From NCBI RefSeq assembly GCF_014206975.1, contig NZ_JACHOU010000001.1:310001-374000 (forward strand): DNA of 64,000 nt, read 5' to 3'. The notes below the pieces were generated by a model, which made no database searches, was not told the DNA's origin, and saw only the letters and a program-made list of their open reading frames with translations. Numbering within the stretch: the stretch's first letter is position 1; every line of letters starts with the position of its first letter. Of this stretch, positions 10,751 to 20,052 are shown piece after piece. The position numbers were made by a program, and so were the translations under genes. Source of the DNA: Aminobacter aganoensis. GTDB taxonomy: Bacteria; Pseudomonadota; Alphaproteobacteria; Rhizobiales; Rhizobiaceae.

Positions 10751-13114
10751 TTAGAAGCGGGTCGAGATACCGAAATTGAATTCCTGCGTATCGTCGGTGT
10801 CTTCCTTCTGGACGGGGACCGCGTAGTCGATACGCAGCGGGCCGAAAGGCGACGCCCAGAGCAGGCCGATACCCACGGAGGCACGCCACTGCATGTCGGT
10901 CGAGACCAGATTCGTGACGTTTTCGACCTTGCTGCCATACAGTGTCGCTGCGTCGGCAAACACCGCGCCACGCAGGCCGAAGCTCTCCGGCACGACAGGG
11001 ATCGGGAACTGGGCTTCGGCCGAAGCATTGAAATACGTCGTGCCACCGAGGTGATCATCGGTGTCGTTATCATACGGGCCGATGCCGTTGTACTTGAAGC
11101 CGCGGATCATGCGGTCGTTGTTCTTGAAGTGATCGAAGACACGCAGGCCGTCGTCGCCGAAGCCCTGGATGTGACCGCCACCCGCCGAAACGAGGCCAAC
11201 GATATCGAGCTCTTCCGATAGCGTCTGGTAGTAGCTGGCACGGCCAGTAACCTTCACGAACTTTGCGTCGCCACCGAGACCGGCCACTTCCGTCGTGAAG
11301 TTGGCATAGATGCCACCATGCGGGTTCTTCATGTCGTCGATGGTATTGTAGACCAGCGTGCCGCTGACCGACGACTTGATCCATGGACTGTCTTCGACGG
11401 CGTCACGGATGGCCTGCGAAATATCGCATTTAGCGCTATCGTAGACCCCACCAGTCAAACAATCCTCATCGATAGCGTACTCTTCCTGAGAAAGATTGTA
11501 AGCGAGTTGCGTCGAGATGTTGTCGGTGATCGGCAGGCCGAATCGAATCGTGCCACCCGTTACATCGCTTTCATATTCGTCGTACTTGCGCGTCTGGCGA
11601 AACACGTCGAAACCGGCAGCGATACGGCGACCGAGGAAATACGGCTCGGTGAACGAGAAGCTGTAGTCGCGCGAGTTCTTGCCGCCGCCGGCGGAGAACT
11701 TGATGAACTGGCCACGGCCGAGGAAGTTGCGCTCGGTGATCGAGCCTTCCACCGACGGGCCGGCGTTGTCGCCACCGGTCGAATAGCCGGCGCCGATCGA
11801 GAACTCACCGGTCGACTTCTCGACCAGATCGACAACCAGCACAACCTGGTCAGGCTGCGAACCCGGAGCGGTCGAAACTTCGACGCGCTCGAAGAAGTTC
11901 AGTGCCTCGAGACGCTTCTTGGCACGCTGGATGAGCACCTGGTTGAAGGCATCGCCTTCGCTGACGTCGAATTCGCGACGGATCACGAAGTCGCGGGTGC
12001 GCTCGTTGCCGCGGATCTCAATGCGCTCGACATAGGCCTTGGCACCCTGGTCGACGGTGTAGACGACATTGATCGTGCGGCTTTCGAAATTGCGGTCGCC
12101 ACGCGGCGTTACCTTGGCGAAGGCATAGCCCTTGCCGGCAACGTTTTCGGTGATCGCGATGATCGAATCCTCGACGTCCTTGGCGCTGTAGACATCGCCC
12201 TTGCGCGTCTCGACCAGCGACTGCAGCGTCGCGCCGTCGACCTCGGGGATCGTGCTCTCGACCGTGACGTCGCCGAACGTGTAGCGCTGGCCTTCGTCAA
12301 CGGTGATGGTGATGGTGTACTGGTTCGTGGCTTCGTCGAGTTCGCCAAAGGCGGAAACGACCTGGAAGTCGGCGTAACCGCGATTGAAGTAGAAGCGGCG
12401 CAGCGCCTCTTCATCGGCGCGCAGACGATCCTCGTCATAGATGTCGTCGCGCAGCATGAACGACAGGAACGACGAACGCTTGGTCGAGATGACATCAGCG
12501 AGGCGGCGGTCGCCATAGGCGTCGTTGCCGACGAAGTTGACGGCGGCGATCTTGGTGCGGCCGCCTTCGTTGATCTCGAACACCACGTTGACGCGGTTTT
12601 CGCCGAGATCCATGACATTGGTGCCAACGGTGACGTCGTCACGACCGACACGCTTGTAGGCTTCCTTGATCGCCTGGGCGTCAGCTTCGAGCGCCGCCTG
12701 CGAGAACGCACCGCGCGGCTTGAGCTGTACGGCACCACCGAGTGCCGCGTCCTTGAGCTTCTTGTTGCCCTGGAACAGCACGTTGTTGACGACCTGGTAT
12801 TCGGAGACCTGGACGACCAGGGTCGAGCCGACCTGGTTGATGCGGACGTCGGAGAACAGGCCGCTGCCGAACAGCGCCTTCACTGCCTCGTCGATATCGG
12901 CGTTCGAGAACGACTTGCCGGGCTTGATCGAGATGTAGTTGCGAACGGTGTCCGCATCGACGCGCTGGTTACCGCGCACCTCGACCCGGTTGACCACAGC
13001 CGCCTCGGCGGCGGACACGGCAACAAACTGGACCGCCACGGCGCCAGGAACGGCCAGTGCGGCGGACAGAGCTACCGCGGACGCGGCGCTCGCAAACTTC
13101 AATGCTGCCTTCAT
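10751..13114 (-). CDS. bamA: Outer membrane protein assembly factor BamA
   Basis: Core subunit of the beta-barrel assembly machine (Omp85 family), 787 aa. An N-terminal signal peptide ends near residue 38 (ALSAALAVPGAVA region). About five POTRA repeats follow to around residue 430, for example VNRVEVRGNQRVDADTV and AYVERIEIRGNERTRD. The C-terminal barrel contains YSFSFTEPYFLGRRI and ends in a terminal Phe, the outer-membrane signature. Part of the barrel loop region (about 11400-11480) is less GC-rich, as expected for surface-exposed loops. It lies downstream of rseP after a 220-nt gap, so an internal promoter is likely. Confidence 0.97.
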   Translation of the reverse strand: MKAALKFASAASAVALSAALAVPGAVAVQFVAVSAAEAAVVNRVEVRGNQRVDADTVRNYISIKPGKSFSNADIDEAVKALFGSGLFSDVRINQVGSTLVVQVSEYQVVNNVLFQGNKKLKDAALGGAVQLKPRGAFSQAALEADAQAIKEAYKRVGRDDVTVGTNVMDLGENRVNVVFEINEGGRTKIAAVNFVGNDAYGDRRLADVISTKRSSFLSFMLRDDIYDEDRLRADEEALRRFYFNRGYADFQVVSAFGELDEATNQYTITITVDEGQRYTFGDVTVESTIPEVDGATLQSLVETRKGDVYSAKDVEDSIIAITENVAGKGYAFAKVTPRGDRNFESRTINVVYTVDQGAKAYVERIEIRGNERTRDFVIRREFDVSEGDAFNQVLIQRAKKRLEALNFFERVEVSTAPGSQPDQVVLVVDLVEKSTGEFSIGAGYSTGGDNAGPSVEGSITERNFLGRGQFIKFSAGGGKNSRDYSFSFTEPYFLGRRIAAGFDVFRQTRKYDEYESDVTGGTIRFGLPITDNISTQLAYNLSQEEYAIDEDCLTGGVYDSAKCDISQAIRDAVEDSPWIKSSVSGTLVYNTIDDMKNPHGGIYANFTTEVAGLGGDAKFVKVTGRASYYQTLSEELDIVGLVSAGGGHIQGFGDDGLRVFDHFKNNDRMIRGFKYNGIGPYDNDTDDHLGGTTYFNASAEAQFPIPVVPESFGLRGAVFADAATLYGSKVENVTNLVSTDMQWRASVGIGLLWASPFGPLRIDYAVPVQKEDTDDTQEFNFGISTRF

Positions 13115-13334
13115 CGGGCTTTATAACCTTTTTCTCGAAGTCCCCACGGCGAGAAAACCGGACGTCGCGGTAAATTTCCCGTACCGTAATAACCGGATTT
13201 TCCCTACACGCAAGGCTTCTAGTTAATTTGTATTTACTTACCCTGCGAGCGTGACTTTCGCGTCACTCATATCGCCCCGGATGGTAAACGCTCCCTCAAC
13301 GGGCCCCCTGCCCGTCCCAAATTTCTTCATGATT
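13115..13334. other. rseP-bamA intergenic region
   Basis: This 220-nt gap holds no gene. It is visibly more AT-rich than its surroundings around 13170-13240 and contains an inverted repeat GTGAC-TTTCGC-GTCAC at 13251-13266. It probably carries the bamA promoter on the minus strand, but I could not find a convincing -35/-10 pair. Confidence 0.4.
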
Positions 13335-14474
13335 TCAGCAGCCGAACAGGTCGTTCCAGAAAACGAAGCCCATGAAGGCAAGAACCAGAATCATCCCCAC
13401 ACGATAGACCGCTTCCATTGCCCGTTCCGAAACGGGACGCCGGATCACTGCCTCGACGGCATAGAATGCCAAGTGGCCGCCGTCCAGCGGAGGAATCGGC
13501 AATAGGTTAAGAAAGCCGATTCCGACAGACAACAAAGCCACCAATTGAACCAGCCACATGAAGCCCAGCTGGGCCGCCTTGCCTGCCATGTCGGCGATCT
13601 TGACCGGTCCGCCGAGCTGACACTTGTCCTCGCGACCGACCACGAAACGCTTCAGGAACTGACCGGTCCGCTGGATGATGTGGCCGGTCTCGGCAACCGC
13701 CTGGACGAAGGCCCCGCCCGGGCTGTAGCTGATCAGCCGCGGCTGACCCAGCTCCTCATTGTTGACCACCCCGATGACGGCCACCTTGACCGAATTGCCG
13801 AGGGCATCCTTCTGCTCCATCATTTCCGGCGTCGCCGTCAGCGCGATCTCCTTGCCGTCGCGCATCATCACGAAGGCAATCGCATCGCCGCCACGGCCGG
13901 ACACCAGGCGCTGGACGTCGGAGAAGGTTTCCACCGGCTTGCCATCGACGCTGACGAATCGGTCGCCGGGCAGGATGCCGGCGTTGGCGGCCGGGCTTGC
14001 CGCCCTCACCTCCGCCACCGTCGGCTCCATGACGTAGCGGCCATAGGCCGAAAACAGCACGGTAAAGACCGCAATCGTCAGGAGGAAATTGAACAGCGGA
14101 CCTGCAACCACGGTTGCGGCACGTTTCCACACCGGCTGCGTGTGGAAGGCTATCTTGCGCTCAGACGCGCTGAGACTGTCGTCCTCGGCGCTGTCCGGCC
14201 TGCTGGTGACGCTCATGTCGCCGACAAACTTGACGTAGCCGCCCAGCGGTATCGCGCAGAGCTTCCAGCGCGTGCCGCGGCGGTCGTTGAAGCCGAGCAA
14301 TTCCGGGCCGAATCCGATCGAGAAGGCCTTCACGCCGATGCCGCACCAGCGGCCGACGAGATAATGGCCCATCTCGTGCACGAACACGACGATGGTCAGC
14401 ACGAACAGGAACGGCACGATGGTGCCGATCAAAAGGCCGTCCGTGCTCAGGAAGGCGGGAAGATACTCGTTCAA
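13335..14474 (-). CDS. rseP: Site-2 zinc metalloprotease RseP/MmpA family
   Basis: Intramembrane protease, 379 aa, that cleaves membrane-bound anti-sigma factors or related single-pass substrates. The zinc-binding HEMGH motif is at residues 33-37 in the first membrane helix. A PDZ domain occupies the middle (around residues 130-200, GILPGDRFVSVDGKPV), and the second active-site motif LLPIPPLDGGHL is near the C terminus. The gene follows cdsA after 77 nt. No dxr gene lies between them, unlike in E. coli. The substrate here is unknown from sequence. Confidence 0.95.
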   Translation of the reverse strand: MNEYLPAFLSTDGLLIGTIVPFLFVLTIVVFVHEMGHYLVGRWCGIGVKAFSIGFGPELLGFNDRRGTRWKLCAIPLGGYVKFVGDMSVTSRPDSAEDDSLSASERKIAFHTQPVWKRAATVVAGPLFNFLLTIAVFTVLFSAYGRYVMEPTVAEVRAASPAANAGILPGDRFVSVDGKPVETFSDVQRLVSGRGGDAIAFVMMRDGKEIALTATPEMMEQKDALGNSVKVAVIGVVNNEELGQPRLISYSPGGAFVQAVAETGHIIQRTGQFLKRFVVGREDKCQLGGPVKIADMAGKAAQLGFMWLVQLVALLSVGIGFLNLLPIPPLDGGHLAFYAVEAVIRRPVSERAMEAVYRVGMILVLAFMGFVFWNDLFGC

Positions 14475-14551
14475 ATCAAGTCCTCAACCAGTACCATCGA
14501 GCCCATTCGAGCCGACTTGCCTTGCCCGACGCTTGCGCCGCGCTTCGCCGC

Positions 14552-15397
14552 TCAGGCTGGAAACAGCCCCTGCGCCGGATGATCGGCCGAACCGGACAAC
14601 CAGCCGATGACGTATAGGGCAAATGCCGCCGCGACAAGCCCGTCGACCCGGTCCATGACGCCGCCATGACCGGGAATCAGCGAGCCTGAGTCCTTGTATC
14701 CATGCCGGCGCTTGACCCAGGATTCGAACAGGTCACCTGCCTGGGAAATGACCGAAAGCAACAGCGCGACCGCTGCCAGCAGCGGAAGATTGCCACTGCC
14801 GGCGCTGCCTGCGAGCAAAAGCCCGGCCACGACGCCGCCAACGACTCCGCCAAGCGCGCCGCTGCGCGTCTTGCCGGGTGAGATGGCAGGCGCGAGCTTC
14901 GGCCCGCCAACCTTGCGGCCGACGAAATAGGCGAAGATGTCGGTCGCCCAGACGACCGCGAACAGGAACAGGATGGCGACCAGACCGGATGCGTCATTGC
15001 CGCGCAGCAGCGCCAGCGACAGGCCGGAGAGTGCCGCGTAGCCGAATCCGGCGGCTTCCCATGCCGCCACCCCCCGCATCCTTCCCACGATCCAGAGAAT
15101 CAGCGTGAAGACGGCCACCAGGCCGATCAGGGCAAGCGCCGGCACGCCGGCGACGAGCGCACCGGCAAACAGCAGGACCGCGACTTCAGGCAGGATGCCG
15201 AGGCCACCCATCGCCCAGGCCGAATCGGTCCTGGGTCGCGACATGGCCGACCATTCGAAGAATATGGCGAGAACGATTGTCGCCGACAGCAAGCGAAACG
15301 GCAGGCCGCCCACCCAGGTCAGGCCGAGCACCGCTGCCGCAAGCACGATTGCCGAGATTGTCCGAAGCTGGAGATTGCTCATGCGCTCCGCCGTCAC
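14552..15397 (-). CDS. cdsA: Phosphatidate cytidylyltransferase
   Basis: Integral membrane enzyme making CDP-diacylglycerol from phosphatidate and CTP, the branch point of phospholipid synthesis. It has 281 aa and about eight hydrophobic segments. The CDS signature is visible near the C terminus as [18 protein letters not shown] followed by MDRVD. Its start overlaps the uppS stop by 4 nt (ATGA), implying translational coupling. Confidence 0.96.
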   Translation of the reverse strand: MTAERMSNLQLRTISAIVLAAAVLGLTWVGGLPFRLLSATIVLAIFFEWSAMSRPRTDSAWAMGGLGILPEVAVLLFAGALVAGVPALALIGLVAVFTLILWIVGRMRGVAAWEAAGFGYAALSGLSLALLRGNDASGLVAILFLFAVVWATDIFAYFVGRKVGGPKLAPAISPGKTRSGALGGVVGGVVAGLLLAGSAGSGNLPLLAAVALLLSVISQAGDLFESWVKRRHGYKDSGSLIPGHGGVMDRVDGLVAAAFALYVIGWLSGSADHPAQGLFPA

Positions 15398-16113
15398 AAA
15401 GCGACGTCGCGAGTGGCAAGCCCGCCGAAGCGGCGCTCGCGGCCGGTATATTCGCGCAAGGCGTCGGCAAGATGGTCGCGATTGAAATCCGGCCAGTAGC
15501 AGGGCTGGAACACCAGCTCGCTATAGGCCGACTGCCAGGGCAGGAAATTGGAAAGCCTGACCTCGCCGCTGGTGCGGATCACCAGGTCGGGATCGGGTAT
15601 GCCTGCGGTATCGAGGTTTTCGGCAAACAACTCCGGCGTGATTTCCTCGCTCGAGAGCTCGCCGCGCTTGACCGCTTCCGCCAGCCGGCTCGCGGCACGC
15701 GAGATCTCGTCGCGCCCGCCATAGTTGAAGGCGATCACCAGCGTCAGCGACTCGTTGCCGGCGGTCAGCGTCTCGGCTTCCTCGAGCAGGCAGCGAATGT
15801 CCGGCTGCAGCGTCGCGCGGTCGCCGATGATGCGCACCCGCACGCCGCTGTTGTGGAGTTCGGCCAGATCGCGGCGAATGAAGATCTTGAGCAGGCCCAT
15901 GAGATCGGTGACCTCGGACTTGGGCCGCGACCAGTTTTCCGAAGAGAACGCGTAGACCGTCAGCCAGGAAATGCCGAGGTCGGCGGCGGCACGAACGGTG
16001 CGGCGCAGCGCCTCGACGCCGGCCCGATGCCCCGCAACGCGCGGCAGGCCCCGGGCCTTCGCCCAACGGCCATTGCCATCCATGATGATCGCGACATGCG
16101 CGGGCGTAGTCAT
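15394..16113 (-). CDS. uppS: Isoprenyl transferase (undecaprenyl diphosphate synthase)
   Basis: cis-Prenyltransferase that makes the C55 lipid carrier for peptidoglycan and O-antigen, 239 aa. The N-terminal [15 protein letters not shown] motif with catalytic Asp and the C-terminal [19 protein letters not shown] motif are both intact. It lies 30 nt after frr and is coupled to cdsA. The exact chain length of the product is inferred from the family. Confidence 0.97.
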   Translation of the reverse strand: MTTPAHVAIIMDGNGRWAKARGLPRVAGHRAGVEALRRTVRAAADLGISWLTVYAFSSENWSRPKSEVTDLMGLLKIFIRRDLAELHNSGVRVRIIGDRATLQPDIRCLLEEAETLTAGNESLTLVIAFNYGGRDEISRAASRLAEAVKRGELSSEEITPELFAENLDTAGIPDPDLVIRTSGEVRLSNFLPWQSAYSELVFQPCYWPDFNRDHLADALREYTGRERRFGGLATRDVAL

Positions 16114-16143
16114 CCGTTCGCTTTCGGCCAGCCTCTGCTTGGC

Positions 16144-16698
16144 TTAGACTTGCATGATCTCGGCTTCTTTGCCTGCAAGCAAGCTGTCGATCTGGTTGAT
16201 CGTGTCGTCGGTCAGCTTCTGGACCTTTTCGGACTGGACGCGCTGGTCGTCCTGGCTGATGTCGCCGTCCTTCTCTGCCTTCTTCAACGCTTCCATGCCA
16301 TCGCGGCGCACGTGGCGCGTCGCCACCTTGGCGTTCTCGGCATAGGTGTGGGCGATCTTGACCAGTTCCTTGCGGCGCTGCTCGTTGAGCTCCGGCAGCG
16401 GAATGCGCAGGTTGGTGCCGTCGACGATCGGATTGAAGCCGAGATTCGATTCGCGGATGGCGCGATCGACCGCCCCGACCATCGACTTGTCCCACACCGA
16501 GACCGAGATCATGCGCGGCTCCGGCACCGACACAGTCGCCACCTGGTTGAGCGGCATGGCCGAACCATAGGCCTGCACCTGGATCGGATCGAGAAGGTTG
16601 CTCGAGGCCCGGCCCGTGCGCAGCGAAGCAAGATCATGCTTGAACGCGTTGATGGCGCCTTCCATGCGGCGCTGAAGGTCGTTGTAATCGGTGCTCAT
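16144..16698 (-). CDS. frr: Ribosome recycling factor
   Basis: Splits post-termination ribosomes together with EF-G. The ATG at 16698 is chosen because AAGGAGAC lies just upstream (16703-16710 on the minus strand) and gives 184 aa, the family length. A longer frame adds 26 unrelated residues. It begins [16 protein letters not shown] and contains the family stretches [14 protein letters not shown] and [15 protein letters not shown]. It lies 43 nt after pyrH. Confidence 0.97.
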   Translation of the reverse strand: MSTDYNDLQRRMEGAINAFKHDLASLRTGRASSNLLDPIQVQAYGSAMPLNQVATVSVPEPRMISVSVWDKSMVGAVDRAIRESNLGFNPIVDGTNLRIPLPELNEQRRKELVKIAHTYAENAKVATRHVRRDGMEALKKAEKDGDISQDDQRVQSEKVQKLTDDTINQIDSLLAGKEAEIMQV

Positions 16699-16741
16699 AG
16701 CAGTCTCCTTGGTCCCGGTTCCGGGGCCATCGTTCCAATTG

Positions 16742-17464
16742 TCAGGCGTCCGCAACAACCGTGCAGCGACCGCCACCCTTCAATATTTCGCCGAAACCGC
16801 CTTTTTCATGGATCGAATAGACGATTATCGGAATGTTGTTTTCGCGCGCAAGGGCAATTGCCGCCGTATCCATGATCGACAGCCCCTGGGCGATGACTTC
16901 CTTATGCGTGATGCGCTCGAAACGCGTCGCGGCCGGGTCCTTCTTGGGATCTGCCGAATAGACACCGTCGACCTGGGTGCCCTTGAACAGCGCATCGGCG
17001 CCGATCTCGGCTGCGCGCAACGCTGCTGCCGAATCGGTGGTGAAGAACGGATTGCCCGTGCCGCCAGCGAAGATCACGACCTTGCCGGCATCCATGTAGG
17101 CCGTTGCCTGGCGCTGCGAGAAGCTTTCGCAGAGTTCCGGCATGGCGATCGCCGACAGCACGACGGCATCGACGCCAAGCTTGTGGAGCGATGTCCGCAG
17201 CGCCAGCGAATTGATGATGGTGGCGAGCATGCCCATGTGGTCGCCCGTGACCCGGTCGCCGCCCTTGGAGGCGACGGCCACGCCGCGGAAAATGTTGCCG
17301 CCGCCGATGACCACGCCAACCTCGACGCCGAGCGCCCTCGCCTCGGCAATGTCGGAAGCGATGCGGTCGACCACCGATACATCGATGCCGAAATGCTGCT
17401 CGCCCATCAGGGCCTCGCCCGACGCCTTAAGCAGTACGCGCCGGTAGAGCGGCTTGTCGGTCAT
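16742..17464 (-). CDS. pyrH: Uridylate kinase
   Basis: Hexameric UMP kinase of the amino-acid kinase family, 240 aa, converting UMP to UDP. Motifs include [11 protein letters not shown] at the N terminus (ATP binding), GGGNIFRG, and [17 protein letters not shown]. It follows tsf after 110 nt, a gap that contains a 14-bp hairpin. It sits in the standard alphaproteobacterial rpsB-tsf-pyrH-frr order. Confidence 0.97.
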   Translation of the reverse strand: MTDKPLYRRVLLKASGEALMGEQHFGIDVSVVDRIASDIAEARALGVEVGVVIGGGNIFRGVAVASKGGDRVTGDHMGMLATIINSLALRTSLHKLGVDAVVLSAIAMPELCESFSQRQATAYMDAGKVVIFAGGTGNPFFTTDSAAALRAAEIGADALFKGTQVDGVYSADPKKDPAATRFERITHKEVIAQGLSIMDTAAIALARENNIPIIVYSIHEKGGFGEILKGGGRCTVVADA

Positions 17465-17504
17465 GAGTTCCTCGCGGCTGTTGGAGATCGGGAGTTCCGA
17501 TACA

Positions 17505-17538
17505 CGAAGGGCGCCGCGATGTCACGCGGCGCCCTTCG
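17505..17538. other. 14-bp perfect hairpin between tsf and pyrH
   Basis: CGAAGGGCGCCGCG at 17505-17518 pairs perfectly with CGCGGCGCCCTTCG at 17525-17538 around a 6-nt loop. In the direction of transcription (minus) no T-run follows, so it does not look like a simple intrinsic terminator. It may attenuate transcription or protect the 3' end of the rpsB-tsf mRNA. That role is inference. Confidence 0.7.
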
Positions 17539-17574
17539 GCTATCCTCAGGAAGCGCTTGATGCAGCGCTACTTT

Positions 17575-18495
17575 TTAGCCCTTAACGGCTGCGGCAACTT
17601 CGGCTGCGAAGTCGCTTTCTTCCTTCTCGATGCCCTCGCCGAGCGCGAAACGGATGTAGCCGGTGATCTTGGCCGGCGCGCCGATCTGCTTCTCGGCGTC
17701 CTTGAGTGCCGCCTCGACCGTCAGGTCGGGGTTGAGCACGAAGGCCTGCTTCAGCAGAACGACTTCCTCGTAGAACTTGCGCATGCGGCCTTCGACCATC
17801 TTCTCGATGATGTTCTCCGGCTTGCCCGACTCGCGAGCCTGGTCGGCGAAGATCGCCTTTTCACGCTCGACATGGGTCGCATCGACCTCGTCGGGGGTCA
17901 GGGCCAGCGGATTGGTCGCGGCAACGTGCATGGCGACCTGGCGTGCAAAGGCACGGGCCGCATCATGGTTGCCGGTCGTCTCGATGGCGACCAGAACGCC
18001 GAGCTTGCCGAGATTGTCGACAACCGAGTTGTGCACGTAGGTGGCGACGACGCCTTCCGAGACCGAAAGCTTGGCCGAACGGCGGAAGCTCATGTTCTCG
18101 CCGATGGTGCCGACGGCATCCTTGATGGTGTCGGCGACCGACTTGTCCGAACCCGGATACTTGGCGGCGGCAACAGCCTCGGTATTGCCGTAAGCCAGCG
18201 CGACCTTGGCGACGTTGTTGACGATCTCCTGGAAGGCCGCGTTGCGGGCAACGAAGTCGGTCTCCGAGTTGACCTCGACGACGACAGCTTCGCGCACGCC
18301 GGCGTCGACGCCGATCAGGCCTTCGGCAGCCGTGCGGCCAGCCTTCTTGTCGGCCTTGGAGATGCCCTTCTTGCGCAGCCAGTCGACTGCGGCTTCCATG
18401 TCGCCGCCGGTCTCGTTGAGAGCCGCCTTGCAATCCATCATGCCCGCGCCCGTCAGTTCGCGGAGTTCTTTAACCTGTGCTGCCGAAATGCTCAT
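17575..18495 (-). CDS. tsf: Elongation factor Ts
   Basis: Guanine-nucleotide exchange factor for EF-Tu, 306 aa. The N-terminal UBA-like domain contains [19 protein letters not shown], and the core has the TDFVARN motif that contacts EF-Tu. It lies 121 nt after rpsB in the usual S2/EF-Ts pairing. Confidence 0.98.
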   Translation of the reverse strand: MSISAAQVKELRELTGAGMMDCKAALNETGGDMEAAVDWLRKKGISKADKKAGRTAAEGLIGVDAGVREAVVVEVNSETDFVARNAAFQEIVNNVAKVALAYGNTEAVAAAKYPGSDKSVADTIKDAVGTIGENMSFRRSAKLSVSEGVVATYVHNSVVDNLGKLGVLVAIETTGNHDAARAFARQVAMHVAATNPLALTPDEVDATHVEREKAIFADQARESGKPENIIEKMVEGRMRKFYEEVVLLKQAFVLNPDLTVEAALKDAEKQIGAPAKITGYIRFALGEGIEKEESDFAAEVAAAVKG

Positions 18496-18616
18496 TGTGG
18501 TGGCCTCTTTGCTTCAAAATGCGCGAGCGCACCACCGAGGGTTCGATGATGCGCCGAACGCCGGCGCGAGGTGCGCCCAATCCTGAAAAGGAAGGCAGGT
18601 TGCCCGGCCTTCGCGA

Positions 18617-19399
18617 TTACGCCTGCGGCGTTTCGGTCGTCGGAGCCGCGTCGAGCGCAGGCTCAACCGGAACTTCGGCCGATGCGCCGATGTCGACGCC
18701 GAGCGAACCCTGCTGACGGGCGATGCCGTCGATCGCAGCCTTGGCGACCAGGTCGCAGTAGAGCTGGATGGCGCGGGCAGCGTCGTCATTGCCCGGGATC
18801 GGGAAGTCGATCTTGTCCGGGTCGCAGTTGGAGTCGATGATCGCGACGACCGGAATGCCAAGACGCTTGGCTTCCTGGATGGCGATCGCTTCCTTGTTGG
18901 TGTCGATGACGAACATCAGGTCCGGCGTCGAGCCCATGTCCTTGATGCCGCCGAGGGCCTTGTCCAGCTTCTCGCGCTCGCGCTCGAGGTTCAGGCGCTC
19001 CTTCTTGGTGAAGCCCTGGGCTTCGCCAGCCAGCAACTCGTCGAGCTTGCGCAGGCGCTGGATCGAATTCGAGATCGTCTTCCAGTTGGTCAGCATGCCG
19101 CCGAGCCAACGCGAGTTGACGTAGTACTGGGCCGAACGCTGTGCGGCATCGGCGACGATGTCCGAAGCCTGACGCTTGGTGCCGACGAAGAGGACGCGGC
19201 CGCCGCGCGAAACGGTGTCCGAGATCTGCTTCAGCGCCTGGTGCAGCAGCGGCACGGTCTGGCTGAGGTCGATGATGTGGATGTTGTTGCGGGCGCCATA
19301 GATGTAGGGCGCCATCTTCGGGTTCCAGCGGTGGGTCTGGTGGCCGAAGTGAGAACCAGCTTCAAGAAGCTGGCGCATGCTGAAATCAGGCAGTGCCAT
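18617..19399 (-). CDS. rpsB: 30S ribosomal protein S2
   Basis: Small-subunit protein, 260 aa. It begins [20 protein letters not shown] and contains [14 protein letters not shown] and the signature-like region [22 protein letters not shown]-terminal Ala/Pro/Glu-rich tail beyond residue 230 ([15 protein letters not shown]) extends past the E. coli length, as often seen in alphaproteobacteria. It is the first gene of the long minus-strand cluster, with a readable promoter about 130 nt upstream of the start. Confidence 0.98.
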   Translation of the reverse strand: MALPDFSMRQLLEAGSHFGHQTHRWNPKMAPYIYGARNNIHIIDLSQTVPLLHQALKQISDTVSRGGRVLFVGTKRQASDIVADAAQRSAQYYVNSRWLGGMLTNWKTISNSIQRLRKLDELLAGEAQGFTKKERLNLEREREKLDKALGGIKDMGSTPDLMFVIDTNKEAIAIQEAKRLGIPVVAIIDSNCDPDKIDFPIPGNDDAARAIQLYCDLVAKAAIDGIARQQGSLGVDIGASAEVPVEPALDAAPTTETPQA

Positions 19400-19529
19400 C
19401 GTTTTTTCCTTATCCGGTTAGCCTCCACGGACCATGACGCTTTTCGCGAGATTGCTCGAAACGCCACCGGGGGGTCTCAGCCGGATTTCTCCCGGGCAGA
19501 AACCTGAGTCCGTGTGTGGAATGCGGCGG

Positions 19530-19558
19530 CATATAGACGTATTGCCTGGCGAGCGCAA
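19530..19558 (-). promoter_or_regulatory. Candidate sigma-70 promoter of rpsB-tsf
   Basis: On the minus strand a -35 box TTGCGC (19553-19558) and a -10 box TATATG (19530-19535) are separated by exactly 17 nt. The predicted start near 19523 leaves a leader of about 124 nt before rpsB, long enough for S2 autoregulation. The regulation is inference. The surrounding gap 19400-19697 holds no gene. Confidence 0.55.
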
Positions 19559-19697
19559 CCCCGAGAGGGGCCCGAAAGCTGCGCAAATCGAGGCTTTGCG
19601 CGCGACTGGAGGCTCAAGACGAGCTCCCGGGAACTGCGCCTCAAGCTTCACGCTCGGGAATCGATCCCGATCGTCGCGGGCTCTCGCAGGGTCCCGA

Positions 19698-20042
19698 TCA
19701 ACTGCCGGCGGCCCAGCGGGAGACGCCCTGCTCGTCCTGCCTCGTCTCTTGCTTCACCGGTTTCGGCTGTCGCCGTTTGAAGTCGCGCACCCGGACACGG
19801 CGGAACACGGCGACGATCTCTTCGCGGCTGCATTCGACAGCTCCCAGGCGCACCGCGCGATCCCGCTCGAAGCCGGTGATGTCGTAGTGCGGGGCCGACG
19901 TCTTGGGCGGACCCTGATAGGAGGACCGTTTCAGCCCGAGTTGGGCGGCAAAGCGATGCAGCTGGTCGGTGTCGTCGGCAAGCAGGTGGCACCAGCGATG
20001 GCCCACCCACTTCCAGATTGCCGCATCGACATAGACCGCCAC
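19698..20042 (-). CDS. DUF4031 domain-containing protein
   Basis: Small cytoplasmic protein of 114 aa starting at GTG. The N terminus MAVYVDAAIWKWVGHRWCHL followed by DTDQLHRFAAQLGL is the characteristic DUF4031 pattern. A basic, Gln/Arg-rich tail follows (RDFKRRQPKPVKQETRQ). It begins 10 nt after the eipB stop and is probably cotranscribed with it. No biochemical function is known to me for this family. Confidence 0.8.
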   Translation of the reverse strand: MAVYVDAAIWKWVGHRWCHLLADDTDQLHRFAAQLGLKRSSYQGPPKTSAPHYDITGFERDRAVRLGAVECSREEIVAVFRRVRVRDFKRRQPKPVKQETRQDEQGVSRWAAGS

Positions 20043-20052
20043 GAATGCCTGC

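Noticed and set aside
11318-13126. 602-aa plus-strand open frame opposite bamA
   Set aside because: Shadow of bamA with low-complexity Asp/Val/Arg-rich sequence.
13251-13266. GTGAC-TTTCGC-GTCAC as a terminator for rseP
   Set aside because: The 5-bp stem is short and no T-run follows on the minus strand, so it is only noted as a repeat.
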